Assembly: GCA_028335825.1 (NCBI GenBank)
Contig: JAIOKI010000018.1
Location: forward strand, 310,001 to 374,000
Length of the DNA: 64,000 nucleotides
Source of the DNA: Nosema muscidifuracis
Taxonomy: Eukaryota; Microsporidia; Nosematidae
Reading direction: 5' to 3'
In this document: piece after piece, positions 11,370-20,472 of the stretch
Numbering within the stretch: position 1 is the first letter of the stretch
Layout: each line of letters opens with the position of its first letter
Position numbers and translations under genes: made by a program
Notes under the pieces: model-generated
Told to the model about the DNA's origin: nothing
The model's database searches: none
What the model saw: the letters and a program-made list of their open reading frames with translations, nothing else

Positions 11370-12152
11370 ATGACTTCTATAAAACTCTTCCACGGAACTG
11401 TAATGTCCGGAAAAACAAAACTTTTGTCTGACTTTCTTGGTCTTATGAATCCATCTGAGTATATACTTGTGGCTCCCAATCTAAAGTATCAAGATGGTAA
11501 CCCATTTATCAAATCAAGATCTCCGGGGTACAAAGAATTCTATCCAAGCCTGTTAGCTGATCATACTACAGACTTGTACAAGTGTGTTACTAATCATATT
11601 TCTAGCAATCCACAGTTAAAAGCTGTTTTTATAGAAGAAATACAGTTTTATACTCGAACACATGTCGATCAGTTATTTAATTTAATTAGGGATACTGGAA
11701 TTTCAGTCTTTTGCTTTGGAATATCTCGGAATCATAAGAACGAAGAATGGGACACTATAAAGTATATGGAAAGTAAGGGATGTACGTCACAAGAGATATG
11801 TACCAAATGTAACTATTGTAATGAAGTTGCTAGGACTAATATCAGATATGATGCTGATTTTTCAGCTGAACCTAAGGACTGTGTGAATGATGATGGGATT
11901 GAGAAATATCTTCCTTGTTGTTTGGTATGTTGGAAGAAGTTTTATGATAGAAGTATGAAGAAGAAGGGATGGTTCAGTTTTATTAAGAATTTATCTATCT
12001 GTAAGTATATATTCTCTAAGAAGATGACTAAGGTAGGTATAGAAATTAAGAATGAAGATATTGTCAAAAATAATAAAGAATTGAACAAAGTATCTTTCAA
12101 AGTTAATGAAGAAGTGAATGATGTGGGAGAATTTAAAGGCGATACTAAATAA
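11370..12152 (+). CDS. Thymidine kinase (TK1 family), copy 1, with C-terminal extension
   Basis: Thymidine kinase phosphorylates thymidine for salvage into dTTP in the cytosol. The phosphate loop G-T-V-M-S-G-K-T is at residues 9-16. The catalytic segment is FIEEIQF in place of the usual DE(A/G)QF, keeping the acidic residue. A CFGISRNH segment corresponds to the family's GLxxDF region. A zinc-type CTKCNYC and PCCLVC pair forms the C-terminal lasso platform. About 60 extra Lys-rich residues follow the kinase domain and are absent from the downstream copy. CCCC precedes the ATG. Base content of the first 120 bases is about 36% GC by hand count, higher than copy 2 (about 30%). Confidence 0.88.
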   Translation: MTSIKLFHGTVMSGKTKLLSDFLGLMNPSEYILVAPNLKYQDGNPFIKSRSPGYKEFYPSLLADHTTDLYKCVTNHISSNPQLKAVFIEEIQFYTRTHVDQLFNLIRDTGISVFCFGISRNHKNEEWDTIKYMESKGCTSQEICTKCNYCNEVARTNIRYDADFSAEPKDCVNDDGIEKYLPCCLVCWKKFYDRSMKKKGWFSFIKNLSICKYIFSKKMTKVGIEIKNEDIVKNNKELNKVSFKVNEEVNDVGEFKGDTK

Positions 12153-13020
12153 ATTAATACTTATTTTGAATATTTGTAATTTAAGTATAAGTCTTTTCTT
12201 CCTTCATAAATTTATCTTAATTATCATAAATCCTCATATTTTGATCAGAACTGATGCTTAGCTTAAAATAAAGTTTCAGAAAATAACCAAACCACTTACT
12301 ATTTTTACTGCATACATCAAATATTTGTTAAAATATTAATTAACACATTATTAGCTCCTCAATATTATATCATCTAATCTTACCCTTTATGACTTATTAA
12401 AATTTATAGTTGAATGGTCTTAGAACATTCTATTTAGAATAACTGTCAAAAATCATATTAATTAATTTAGAATATATTTTAATCGTAAAAAACATCAATT
12501 TCTATTTTTTAAATAAACTCTCGTTTATTCGATCGAACTATCAGAATTCTAAATTTCTTTCGTTAAATAAATAATTTTTTATTGAAATAAATTTGTTGAT
12601 CTTTTTTAATTATAAAATTATTCTAAATAAAATATCATGTATTATAAATAGATATTTATCTAGTATTTTCTCCAAAATAAGTCTCATTATAAATTTTTTA
12701 AATAAATAAAAAAGAATGATCAATCAATTTTTACCGGTTTAATTTTAAAAAAAGTATTAAAGATACCAGAAATTTCAATATAATGTTTAAATTAGATTAT
12801 TTTTTTTCTTAAAATTATTACTAATAACAAAATATTATTTTTTTAATTAAATATCTTACAAAATCATAAATTAAAAATTATTAAATAAAATTTTTTATAG
12901 AACGTTAAATAAAAAATCAATTTACTTTTACATCTTTATTTTAAAAAAAATCAATTTACTTTTTACATCTTTATTTTAAAAAAAAATCAATCATAAATAA
13001 ATAATTTCTTAATTACCCTT
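12153..13020. other. Gap between the two thymidine kinase genes
   Basis: No gene is visible. A 34-36 bp unit containing ATCAATTTACTTTTACATC is duplicated at about 12915-12990, just before the second kinase. Confidence 0.6.
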
Positions 13021-13599
13021 ATGAATTTCATTAGATTTTTTACTGGTCCTGTAATGTCTGGTAAGACTAAACTTATGTCAGACTTTATCGATCTACTACT
13101 TCCTTCTGAATATTTTCTTGTAGTACCTAGTATGATTTTTAAAGATAGAAACGATCTAATTATTAAATCAAGATCTAAAGGTTATCCTGAATATAAACCT
13201 AACATCCTTGTAGATGATAAAATAAATTTGTATGATACATTATCTAAGATAGATAATTTGAAGGCAGTCTTTTGTGATGAAATACAATTCTTTTCTCAAT
13301 CTCATATTGATCAGTTACAAAAATTAGCTACTAATACAAATATTAAAATTTATTGCTTTGGAATAGAATCTGATCATAAGAGAAATAAATGGGATACAGT
13401 AAAATATCTTGAAAAAAGATGTATTCCTCAACAACTTTCTATTGGTTGTAAATTTTGTAATGAACGTGCTACTTGTAATATTAGATATGACTTTAATACA
13501 TCAGCAGAAAGTGTAGATCCAGGAAATCTTGAAAATGATGAAGAGAAATTTCTTCCTTGTTGTAATGATTGTTGGATAAATCAGACAAGTAAAAAATAA
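13021..13599 (+). CDS. Thymidine kinase (TK1 family), copy 2
   Basis: This is a second TK1-type kinase in the same orientation as the gene at 11370. It carries the phosphate loop GPVMSGKT at residues 9-16, FCDEIQFF (closer to the consensus DE-x-QF than copy 1), CFGIESDHKRNKWDTVKYLE, and C-x2-C pairs near the C-terminus (CKFC and CCNDC). Length, 192 aa, is the usual size for the family. It shares the whole domain with copy 1 but the proteins are clearly diverged, so the duplication is not recent or copy 1 has evolved fast. CCC lies two bases before the ATG. The gene converges on the RFWD3-like gene 70 bases downstream. Confidence 0.9.
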   Translation: MNFIRFFTGPVMSGKTKLMSDFIDLLLPSEYFLVVPSMIFKDRNDLIIKSRSKGYPEYKPNILVDDKINLYDTLSKIDNLKAVFCDEIQFFSQSHIDQLQKLATNTNIKIYCFGIESDHKRNKWDTVKYLEKRCIPQQLSIGCKFCNERATCNIRYDFNTSAESVDPGNLENDEEKFLPCCNDCWINQTSKK

Positions 13600-13618
13600 A
13601 TCATTTTTTTTATCATCT

Positions 13619-13772
13619 GAGTCACTTAAATACATAAATAAAAGCATATAATATTCTCTTCTAATGAACTCACTTAAATACATAAATAAATACTTCACTA
13701 AGTATAATTAGTATTCCTTCATATACATAAAAGCATACAATATTCTCTTCTAATGTATATTCGTTAATTTTT
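13619..13772. repeat. Duplicated 3' end of the RFWD3-like gene
   Basis: A segment at about 13621-13665 is a shortened copy of 13675-13770, which contains the last codons and stop of the RFWD3-like gene on the minus strand. The two share CACTTAAATACATAAATAAA and AATATTCTCTTCTAATG. The downstream copy lacks about 40 bases. Confidence 0.75.
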
Positions 13773-14986
13773 TCTCCTTCTAAATTAACTACTAATAATT
13801 TATTCTCAAATTGGTCTACTAAATAGAGCATCCCATTAAAAATATATTCTTTAAATTTTGAAATTTGTCTAAGACTTAAATTAATAAATTTCTCTTGAGT
13901 ATCATTCATAAAATAATGTACTATCTTATTATTTTTTATTCTATATACAAGTACTAAACTACTACCTTCTCCAAATATATTTATACAAGTTTTATTTTCA
14001 CCAGCACAATTTAGTATATTAATTATGACGTCATCTTCACTATTAACAAAATCTTCCCATGATTCAACTATATCTATCTTGTAAACATTAAAAACTGTAC
14101 CAATATATATAATTTTATTAGTACAATATATAGAATGTATTGGTATATTACATATCTTAATAGATCTTTTATTCATTCCTAAATTAAGTACAGTAATGTA
14201 TCCTTTATCATCACCTACAATCAATCTATCTCTAGAAGAAAATCCTTCAATGGCTGTTATTCTGTTAGACAAGATATCTTCAAAAATAATATTACAATTA
14301 TACATATTTAATATATACAACTTTTTACCAATACTTAAAGCAACATTTCCATCAAGATATTTTATATTACTTATAATTCCAGGTTCATTAAATATTTTAG
14401 TAGTTGTTATACCTGATTCAAAATATTTAATTAAACAAGGATAATTATCTTTTATAGTAGAAACTATAATAACTCCATTTATCTGATCATATAAAAGAAT
14501 AGATTTTTTAGTACTAAATGTACATTTAATCTTCATATTCAACTTAAATTTTTTATCTCTTTTTCTAATATCACAAGTACATTCAGTAGTATTCAAACTA
14601 TCAGTCTTATAATTTAATTTCAAAACTTCTATTTCAGTTTTTAAAGCAATGACTTCTTCTTGTAACTTTTTTCGTAAATTAAATTCTGATATATATTGTT
14701 CAACAAGTTTTAACTCTTTTTCCTGGTTTAGTGCTACAACTTTAGATGAAAATATAAGACGAAGATGTGATTTAGTACATTTTGTTCCACATATTGGACA
14801 AAGAACAATTTTTCTTTTTTTGTACCATTCAAGTATACATGAATTACCAAATAAATGTCCACATTTCATACTAACAATACGATGATCTCCTGAAGAAGTA
14901 TATTCTCCAAAACATATTGGACAAGTAATACCATCTTCTTTAGATACTTCTGTGGTTATAGAATCATTAATAATATTTTCTGTCAT
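13670..14986 (-). CDS. RFWD3-like RING E3 ubiquitin ligase
   Basis: Human RFWD3 is a nuclear E3 ligase that ubiquitinates RPA and RAD51 at stalled forks and interstrand crosslinks. The RING domain uses C22, C25, C42, H44, C50, C63 and C66, and the SSGDHRIVSMKCGHLFGNSC stretch closely follows RFWD3 (which has AGDHR...RCGHLFGYRC). It is followed by KSHLRLIF and a coiled coil at about residues 80-125, then about 300 residues of repeating short strands typical of a WD40-type propeller, though WD dipeptides are poorly kept. CCCC lies 18 bases upstream of the start. The order RING, coiled coil, propeller matches the family. Human RFWD3 is 774 aa; this 438-aa form lacks the long disordered N-terminus. 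Confidence 0.8.
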   Translation of the reverse strand: MTENIINDSITTEVSKEDGITCPICFGEYTSSGDHRIVSMKCGHLFGNSCILEWYKKRKIVLCPICGTKCTKSHLRLIFSSKVVALNQEKELKLVEQYISEFNLRKKLQEEVIALKTEIEVLKLNYKTDSLNTTECTCDIRKRDKKFKLNMKIKCTFSTKKSILLYDQINGVIIVSTIKDNYPCLIKYFESGITTTKIFNEPGIISNIKYLDGNVALSIGKKLYILNMYNCNIIFEDILSNRITAIEGFSSRDRLIVGDDKGYITVLNLGMNKRSIKICNIPIHSIYCTNKIIYIGTVFNVYKIDIVESWEDFVNSEDDVIINILNCAGENKTCINIFGEGSSLVLVYRIKNNKIVHYFMNDTQEKFINLSLRQISKFKEYIFNGMLYLVDQFENKLLVVNLEGEKINEYTLEENIVCFYVYEGILIILSEVFIYVFK

Positions 14987-15239
14987 TTAGATTGAAAAGG
15001 GGAAAAGAAAATTATCAATATTTTTAAAATTCTGAAAAAGTACTGGTATAACGAAAAAAATAATTTGTTTGATAACACTTTTAAGAGAATACAAGTTAAA
15101 AGGTATTTAATAATTATAGTAAATTGTGATTCATCTAACAATAACACCATATTAAAAAAATAGTCAATTGAATCTTTAATAAAAAAACATTCTTGTTCTA
15201 AGAATAGAAAAACTAGTCAATTAAATCTTTAATAAAAAA

Positions 15240-15538
15240 GCTTACCTAGTCCTTTATAAAACTTCTTACTCTCTTGATGAGTAAAAAACCCTTACCTAGT
15301 TCTTTATAAAACTTCTTTCTCTTGATTATTAAAAAATCCATACCTAGACTCTTTACTAAAAAATCCCTAACTAATTTCTTTATTAAAAATCCTTACCTAG
15401 TCTCTTTATTAAAAATCCCTAACTAATTTCTTTATTGAAAAATCCCTAACTAATTTCTTTATTAAAAAATCCCTAACTAATTTCTTTATAAAAAAATCCT
15501 TAACTAATTTCTTTATTAAAAATCCCTAACTAATTTCT
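15240..15538. repeat. Tandem array copied from the 3' end of the CDC16-like gene
   Basis: About nine copies of a 26-60 bp unit (CTAACTAATTTCTTTAT, CCTTACCTAGT variants) lie directly downstream of the minus-strand gene at 15539. Two copies, near 15255 and 15305, also contain TTTATAAAACTTCT and CTCTTGAT, which are the last codons of that gene. The 14987-15240 part of the gap holds no gene. Confidence 0.75.
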
Positions 15539-16990
15539 TTATAAAACTTCTATCTCTTGATTATTAAAAAATAAATATTCAAATATCTCTGTACATGAAT
15601 TATACACATCATTCTCCTTATTCCTTCTCAAAGCACATGACATAAGATCTTCTACTATTTGACTATTATTAAGTAACAATGATTTATTATAAAAATCACA
15701 AGCTTTTTCTATATTATTAGTCAAATGTTCGATATATCCTTTAGTACAATAATATTTATAATCTTTCTCACACTTATCCAAAGAATCTTTTGATTCATTA
15801 ATATTTCCTAAGAATAACTGACAATAGCTTTTTAATAAATAAATATTATTAGATTTTTCTGATTCCTTACTACGTATTATACTACTTATATAAGACAAAG
15901 CTTCTTTATAATCTTCACAAAATATTAAAAGACTAACAAATCCTTCTTGTATTTTTATATTCTTTTCTACACTTAATCCTTCTTTATAATACAACCTTGC
16001 TTTATCAAAATTAGTCATTTTCTGGTACTCATATGATAAATAATAATATGTCTTCCATGTACATACCATTTTCTTATTACTAATATTAAAACATATTAAA
16101 CTCTTTTCAGATTCTCTAAGTCTACTATAACAAATTCCAAGGTATAAGTAAACATAACCATCAGACTTATCAAAATCAAGACATTTTAGTAAAATTCTTT
16201 TAGCTTCTTCATAATTCTTTACTAACATAAAATATAATGATAGAGATAAGAATGAATATACACTATCTTTATACACTCTATATGAATTATGACTCACAGT
16301 AAATAATTTAGATAAATCTTTTGATTTATAAAGAATTTTAGAAAATAAATATGCATAAAATGGATGAAAGAATTCTGAGACAAGAGGATGAAATATTTCT
16401 AAATATACATCTTTTAAATGACAATTTTCAAGAAGTTTTTTAAATTCTTTTTCTTGTATAAGATCTTCTTTTATAAGATAATATAAAGATTCTAAATTAT
16501 TTTTATCTATTGTGAATGATTGAATAAGAAGATCTTTTCTTAGAATATCTTTTTTAGTAAGAGAAATGAAAAATATTTCTAAAGATTCTTTGTTGATTAT
16601 ATTAGTTGATTCATTATTTATAGATGTTGATTTATTATTCATAATTGATTCATTATTTATAATTGATTCATTACTTATATTAGTTGATTCATTATTTATA
16701 ATTAATTCATTATTCATAATTAATTCATTATTCATAGATATTGATTTATTATTAGGTAATGTATCAGTCTTTTGTATACATTTATAATAGATAAGTTTTA
16801 TATCATAATCATCTATTATAATATCATTAAGTATATCAAGGATCTTAACATAAAACCCTAATCTATATAAATTTAAGATGATGTATTTAAAAGATTCTTT
16901 AGTTTTATCTTTCTTGTAAATGTATTCACTAAGAAGAAGTGATCCATTGTATAATTCAGAATTGTATAAGGAAATGTATAATTTATTCAT
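15539..16990 (-). CDS. TPR protein, probable anaphase-promoting complex subunit of the CDC16 type
   Basis: The C-terminal 280 residues are a run of tetratricopeptide repeats (for example NYEEAKRILLKCLDFDKSDGYVYLYLGICY, shown in parts: EAKRILLKCLDFD, YVYLYLGICYSRLRE, DKARLYYKEGLSVE). Their order, with a 'sleeping' aromatic-rich helix then a strongly kept repeat with a Gly-Ile-Cys turn, resembles Cdc16/APC6. Cdc23 or Cdc27 cannot be excluded. I place the start at 16990 because GGG on the plus strand (CCC on the coding strand) lies at 16996-16998. An upstream in-frame ATG at 17029 would add 13 residues but sits before that motif. Residues around 95-150 form a low-complexity Asn/Ser/Glu tract made of a 24-27 bp DNA repeat. 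Confidence 0.6.
   Translation of the reverse strand: MNKLYISLYNSELYNGSLLLSEYIYKKDKTKESFKYIILNLYRLGFYVKILDILNDIIIDDYDIKLIYYKCIQKTDTLPNNKSISMNNELIMNNELIINNESTNISNESIINNESIMNNKSTSINNESTNIINKESLEIFFISLTKKDILRKDLLIQSFTIDKNNLESLYYLIKEDLIQEKEFKKLLENCHLKDVYLEIFHPLVSEFFHPFYAYLFSKILYKSKDLSKLFTVSHNSYRVYKDSVYSFLSLSLYFMLVKNYEEAKRILLKCLDFDKSDGYVYLYLGICYSRLRESEKSLICFNISNKKMVCTWKTYYYLSYEYQKMTNFDKARLYYKEGLSVEKNIKIQEGFVSLLIFCEDYKEALSYISSIIRSKESEKSNNIYLLKSYCQLFLGNINESKDSLDKCEKDYKYYCTKGYIEHLTNNIEKACDFYNKSLLLNNSQIVEDLMSCALRRNKENDVYNSCTEIFEYLFFNNQEIEVL
16594..16759. repeat. In-frame minisatellite coding an Asn/Ser/Glu tract
   Basis: Copies of a 24-27 bp unit (GATTCATTATTTATAATT and variants) inside the CDC16-like gene encode repeated NNES and NNEL tetrads. 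All spacer lengths preserve the frame. Confidence 0.75.
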
Positions 16991-17264
16991 AATAAGGGTA
17001 GAATAAAAAAGAAAATGATATCTTAACAATTGGATAAAATAATAGTTGGATATAATGATATCTTATAGATATATAGTAATATAATGATATCTTAAAAATT
17101 GGATATCTTCATCATAATATCTTAATAGATATATAATAATATAGTAATATAGTAATATAGTAATATAATAATATCATAATAGTAATAATATAGCTATATA
17201 ATAATATCATAATATTAACAATACAATGACATTTTAATTACTTTGTTTAATTTTTTTATCCCTT

Positions 17265-17729
17265 ATGACTAAAAAGATAAAACTTAGAAATATTGATTTA
17301 CTAATATCTTCTATATGTAAGAAACTCCCTCCATCATCCAAAGAAGATCTTAAGATAATTAATAAACTTAAATTATTTATAGAGGAAAATACTATAATTG
17401 AAACTGATAATAAATCTACAGAACTTAATGATAAATTATTTGGTAAAGTAGTGGATCTTTCTTATATGAGAAGAGATTTATGTAAAGAAGTTTTGGATGA
17501 GTATAAGAAATGGACAAAGATTGTGTACAATTCATTATCTACTAGAATACAAAATATAAAACATGAAGATGAAATTTATAAAATAATTGATACAGGAGAA
17601 TTGAAGGAGATTAGAAAAATTAATGAAATGTGTGTAGAATTGATAGAAAGAATGAATAATTTATTAATAGAAAAGAAGAATTTTAGACAAACTGAGAAAG
17701 GAATAATCAAATATTTTAAATCTTTATAA
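17265..17729 (+). CDS. Orphan helical protein, 154 aa
   Basis: I do not recognise this protein. It is Lys/Glu/Ile-rich and predicted from composition to be almost wholly helical, with no membrane segment and few cysteines. The start is well supported by CCC two bases upstream (ATCCCTTATG). It stands head-to-head with the CDC16-like gene across a 275-base AT-rich spacer that contains a TAATA microsatellite at about 17130-17220. A coiled-coil structural role is possible but not shown. Confidence 0.75.
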   Translation: MTKKIKLRNIDLLISSICKKLPPSSKEDLKIINKLKLFIEENTIIETDNKSTELNDKLFGKVVDLSYMRRDLCKEVLDEYKKWTKIVYNSLSTRIQNIKHEDEIYKIIDTGELKEIRKINEMCVELIERMNNLLIEKKNFRQTEKGIIKYFKSL

Positions 17730-17754
17730 GTATTAATAATTGTATAAAGAAAAT

Positions 17755-17850
17755 ATTTTATCTAAATAATTATTATATACATTAATATGAGAAAATATCT
17801 TATGTGAATAATTATTATATACATTAATATTAGAAAATATTACATTTATC
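17755..17850. repeat. Two-copy repeat of about 56 bp
   Basis: A unit containing AATTATTATATACATTAATAT and GAAAATAT occurs twice just downstream of the 154-aa orphan gene. Confidence 0.6.
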
Positions 17851-17985
17851 TATATTAATTATATAGGGAAAATATCTATTCATCTATAAATACTTTTAAA
17901 AAAATATTATACTGAAAATACTTTATAAAAATATTATATCATAAATAATATTTTACTGATTGTTAGGATTTTTACCCCTTTTTTT

Positions 17986-18183
17986 ATGAAGGTTGTTCTG
18001 AAATGTTCTAATATTAACTATGAAGATATAAAAAGTATTGAATATATTGATAATAAAATATTTTTATATTGTACTGATGGTAAAATATTAAAATACAAAA
18101 TAGTAAAAAAGATTGGAACATATATTGTTATTACAGATGAAGATTTAGAATATTTTTATATGGAAGGGGTACCCCATGAGTAG
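17986..18183 (+). CDS. Orphan small protein, 65 aa, overlapping the Lso2-like gene
   Basis: I do not recognise this protein. It is acidic at the C-terminus, has a beta-rich pattern (IFLYCTDGKILKYKIVKK) and no membrane segment. CCCC lies about ten bases upstream of the ATG, as for expressed genes in the window. Its last three codons overlap the start of the next gene by eight bases in another frame, ending in TAG. The overlap and the shared orientation suggest compact, possibly overlapping transcripts. Confidence 0.65.
   Translation: MKVVLKCSNINYEDIKSIEYIDNKIFLYCTDGKILKYKIVKKIGTYIVITDEDLEYFYMEGVPHE
18166..18175 (+). promoter_or_regulatory. GGGG/CCCC palindromic start-proximal motif inside the upstream gene
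   Basis: The perfect palindrome GGGGTACCCC directly abuts the ATG of the Lso2-like gene at 18176. It combines the CCC and GGG start-proximal motifs and is at the same time coding sequence of the preceding 65-aa gene. Confidence 0.65.
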
Positions 18184-18418
18184 AACATCAAGTGGAAGAA
18201 AGAAATTTGAAGGAAGGATGCGTAAACTTGAGAAAGAAGAAGAAAGAAAAAGAGAAGAACAAAGAAAATTAGATGCTATAGAAGATGCTAAATGGAAAAT
18301 AGGTGCAAAAAATACAGAGAAAGAAGATGCAGAAAGGGAGAAGAAGTTACAAGCAGAAGCATTGAAACGAGAAAGGGAACTTGCTTATGAAGAAGAATAT
18401 AAGAGAAGTGGTAAATAA
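18176..18418 (+). CDS. LSO2: Lso2/CCDC124-like ribosome dormancy factor
   Basis: Lso2 in yeast, and CCDC124 in animals, sit across the mRNA and tRNA channels of idle ribosomes and help them restart. A Lso2 homologue has been seen bound to ribosomes from spores of the microsporidian Paranosema locustae. The 80-aa protein has the family layout: a basic N-terminal tail (RTSSGRKKFEGRMRKLEKEEE), a long charged helix with DAIEDAKWKIGAK (matching the family's E/D-A-x-W element), then a second Lys/Glu helix. Single Trp at the expected place. The start overlaps the upstream gene by eight bases and is preceded by CCCC. The length fits yeast Lso2 (92 aa) better than CCDC124 (about 220 aa). Confidence 0.8.
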   Translation: MSRTSSGRKKFEGRMRKLEKEEERKREEQRKLDAIEDAKWKIGAKNTEKEDAEREKKLQAEALKRERELAYEEEYKRSGK

Positions 18419-18977
18419 AAAATTGATTTTTATGTATATATCTTACTATATTTTTAATAAAATAAATTTGAAGATGAATAAATGAGTTGAAAAAAACCTA
18501 AATAATTAATAATATTCATAAAATACCTGTTTGTAGGAAGTAATTTTTTGGAGTATGATAAGACCACCAATGGTGTCATTAATAATATATTAGTTATGAT
18601 TAAAATGTTCTAAACATAATGATGTTGAAGATTTAAAAGTATATTTTTAAAATGATATTAAAATTAAATATAAAGTCTTATTTAATAATTAATTACCTTG
18701 AAAAATAAATGTATACTTTTCATCTATTAAATTAAAATTAAATATAAAGTCTTATTTAATAATTAATTACCTTGAAAAATAAATATATACTTTATTTTCA
18801 TCTATTAAATTAAAATTAAATATAAAGTCTTATTTAATAATTAATTACCTTGAAAAATAAATGTATACTTTATTTTCATCTATTAAATTAAATGATTATT
18901 CCAATGAAAAAATTAATCTAATTATAGAAATAATAATATCTCAATGATAAATTAAAAACCTTTTATTTTACAATATT
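18419..18977. repeat. Gap with a three-copy 74-78 bp tandem repeat
   Basis: Three nearly identical copies of a 74-78 bp unit start at 18661, 18735 and 18813 and end near 18891. Each contains TATAAAGTCTTATTTAATAA and ATTACCTTGAAAAATAAAT. No gene is visible in the rest. Confidence 0.85.
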
Positions 18978-20351
18978 CTATTTGTTTAAATTCTTCTTTA
19001 AATTTATGTACTCTTCTTTAACCTGTTTAAGTTTAGTAAGCAAAAGAATTAATTTTTGTATTTTTAAATCTCTTTCTTGAATAATATTAGCTTGTGTATT
19101 TATTAACTCTGTTTTAATATCTATATCTTTCTTATAATTATAAATTGCAATTTCATATTTATTCATTATTTCATTCTTAAAATTATTAAGTACTATTTCA
19201 TTTTTACTTAATAACTCAGTTTTAATTTCTATCTCTTTCTTAAAATTTTCTATTATATTTTCTTTATTTCTTAATTCTTTCTTATAATTGTATATCTCCA
19301 TTAATAAATGATTTATACTATGTGTTTCTGTATCTCCTATTTTATTTTTGTATATATCCTTAATTAATTCATTTAATGTGTTTATCTCTTTGTTTATTAA
19401 TACAAACAAATTTATATTATCATCTATATTCATGTATATATCATCAATAATGTTTCTCATTATATTTAACTCATTCTGAAAAATATCTTTATATTTTCCT
19501 ATGCTTTTATAATAATTAATTCTATCTTTAAGTTTATCAATATATTTCCAATACTCATCAAATATACTTCTTACATCAAGATCATTAGATGATTTGGTAA
19601 ATTCATGTATAGAATCTTTAATATTATCAAGTTCATTACCTATAACTGGTATTATATCATCTCTATTAGTTAAAACATATCTTGTATATTTACTTTTAAT
19701 ATCTTTGTACTCAAAACATATCTTTTGATATTCATAATCTATTAAATTATATTTATCAAGTATTTGATAATAACTCTTTTCCCATTGATTACATCTTTCT
19801 GATAAAAACTTATATTCTGTACATTTTTTTGTATCAACTAAATTTCTTGTATATTCATCATATAATTCATCCTTAGATTTTATTATCTTAAGGTATTCAG
19901 AAAAAAGAGATTTATATTTGGAAGATTGTGTTCTATTTTTCTTAGTAAGTGTCTTAATCTTCTTAATAAGTTTTTGTACTACAGAACTTGTTTTTGAAGT
20001 GGATGTATGTGTACTATCATTTCTACTTGAACTATTTCTTTTTGTTATTTTTTTATCTATATTGGGATCTTTTTCTAGTATAAGAAGTACTTTACTTATA
20101 CTTTCTATTCTCTGTTTGTACATTTCATTTTCTATTTCCAAAAAATATTTACTAAGATTTATATTATATAACCCATTTTTTAGCATTGATATTTGTTTAT
20201 TCAAATCATTAATTGTATACTGATTAGTTAAAATTGTTTGGTTTAGTGTTGTATTAGTTTCTAATACATTATTATGTTCAATAACCATCTTCTTGTATAT
20301 AATATTCGGTATCTGTTCAATTTCTTGTTGAGTAAGAAGAGTGAATGCCAT
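18978..20351 (-). CDS. Coiled-coil protein, 457 aa, function unknown
   Basis: I do not recognise a family. The protein is a Lys/Asn/Ile-rich, almost entirely helical chain with long heptad-like stretches at about residues 20-110 and 280-457 and a Ser/Thr-rich spacer around residues 115-135. There is no signal peptide or membrane segment. It could be a structural, kinetochore, spindle-pole or vesicle tether protein; nothing in the sequence decides between them. The start is supported by CCC about six bases upstream on the coding strand, in a 120-base spacer shared head-to-head with the Kish gene. Confidence 0.8.
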   Translation of the reverse strand: MAFTLLTQQEIEQIPNIIYKKMVIEHNNVLETNTTLNQTILTNQYTINDLNKQISMLKNGLYNINLSKYFLEIENEMYKQRIESISKVLLILEKDPNIDKKITKRNSSSRNDSTHTSTSKTSSVVQKLIKKIKTLTKKNRTQSSKYKSLFSEYLKIIKSKDELYDEYTRNLVDTKKCTEYKFLSERCNQWEKSYYQILDKYNLIDYEYQKICFEYKDIKSKYTRYVLTNRDDIIPVIGNELDNIKDSIHEFTKSSNDLDVRSIFDEYWKYIDKLKDRINYYKSIGKYKDIFQNELNIMRNIIDDIYMNIDDNINLFVLINKEINTLNELIKDIYKNKIGDTETHSINHLLMEIYNYKKELRNKENIIENFKKEIEIKTELLSKNEIVLNNFKNEIMNKYEIAIYNYKKDIDIKTELINTQANIIQERDLKIQKLILLLTKLKQVKEEYINLKKNLNK

Positions 20352-20472
20352 TTCTTAAGGGTAACAAATAGAATCACAACTAAGGGTAATTCAACAATAA
20401 ACACATGAATTTTTTAAAATATTTTATACTCATCTATGGTTAAACTTTAAATAAATTTCTTTTACCCTTATA

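Noticed and set aside
16566-16787. Plus-strand frame opposite the CDC16-like gene
   Set aside because: It is the antisense of the Asn/Ser/Glu minisatellite.
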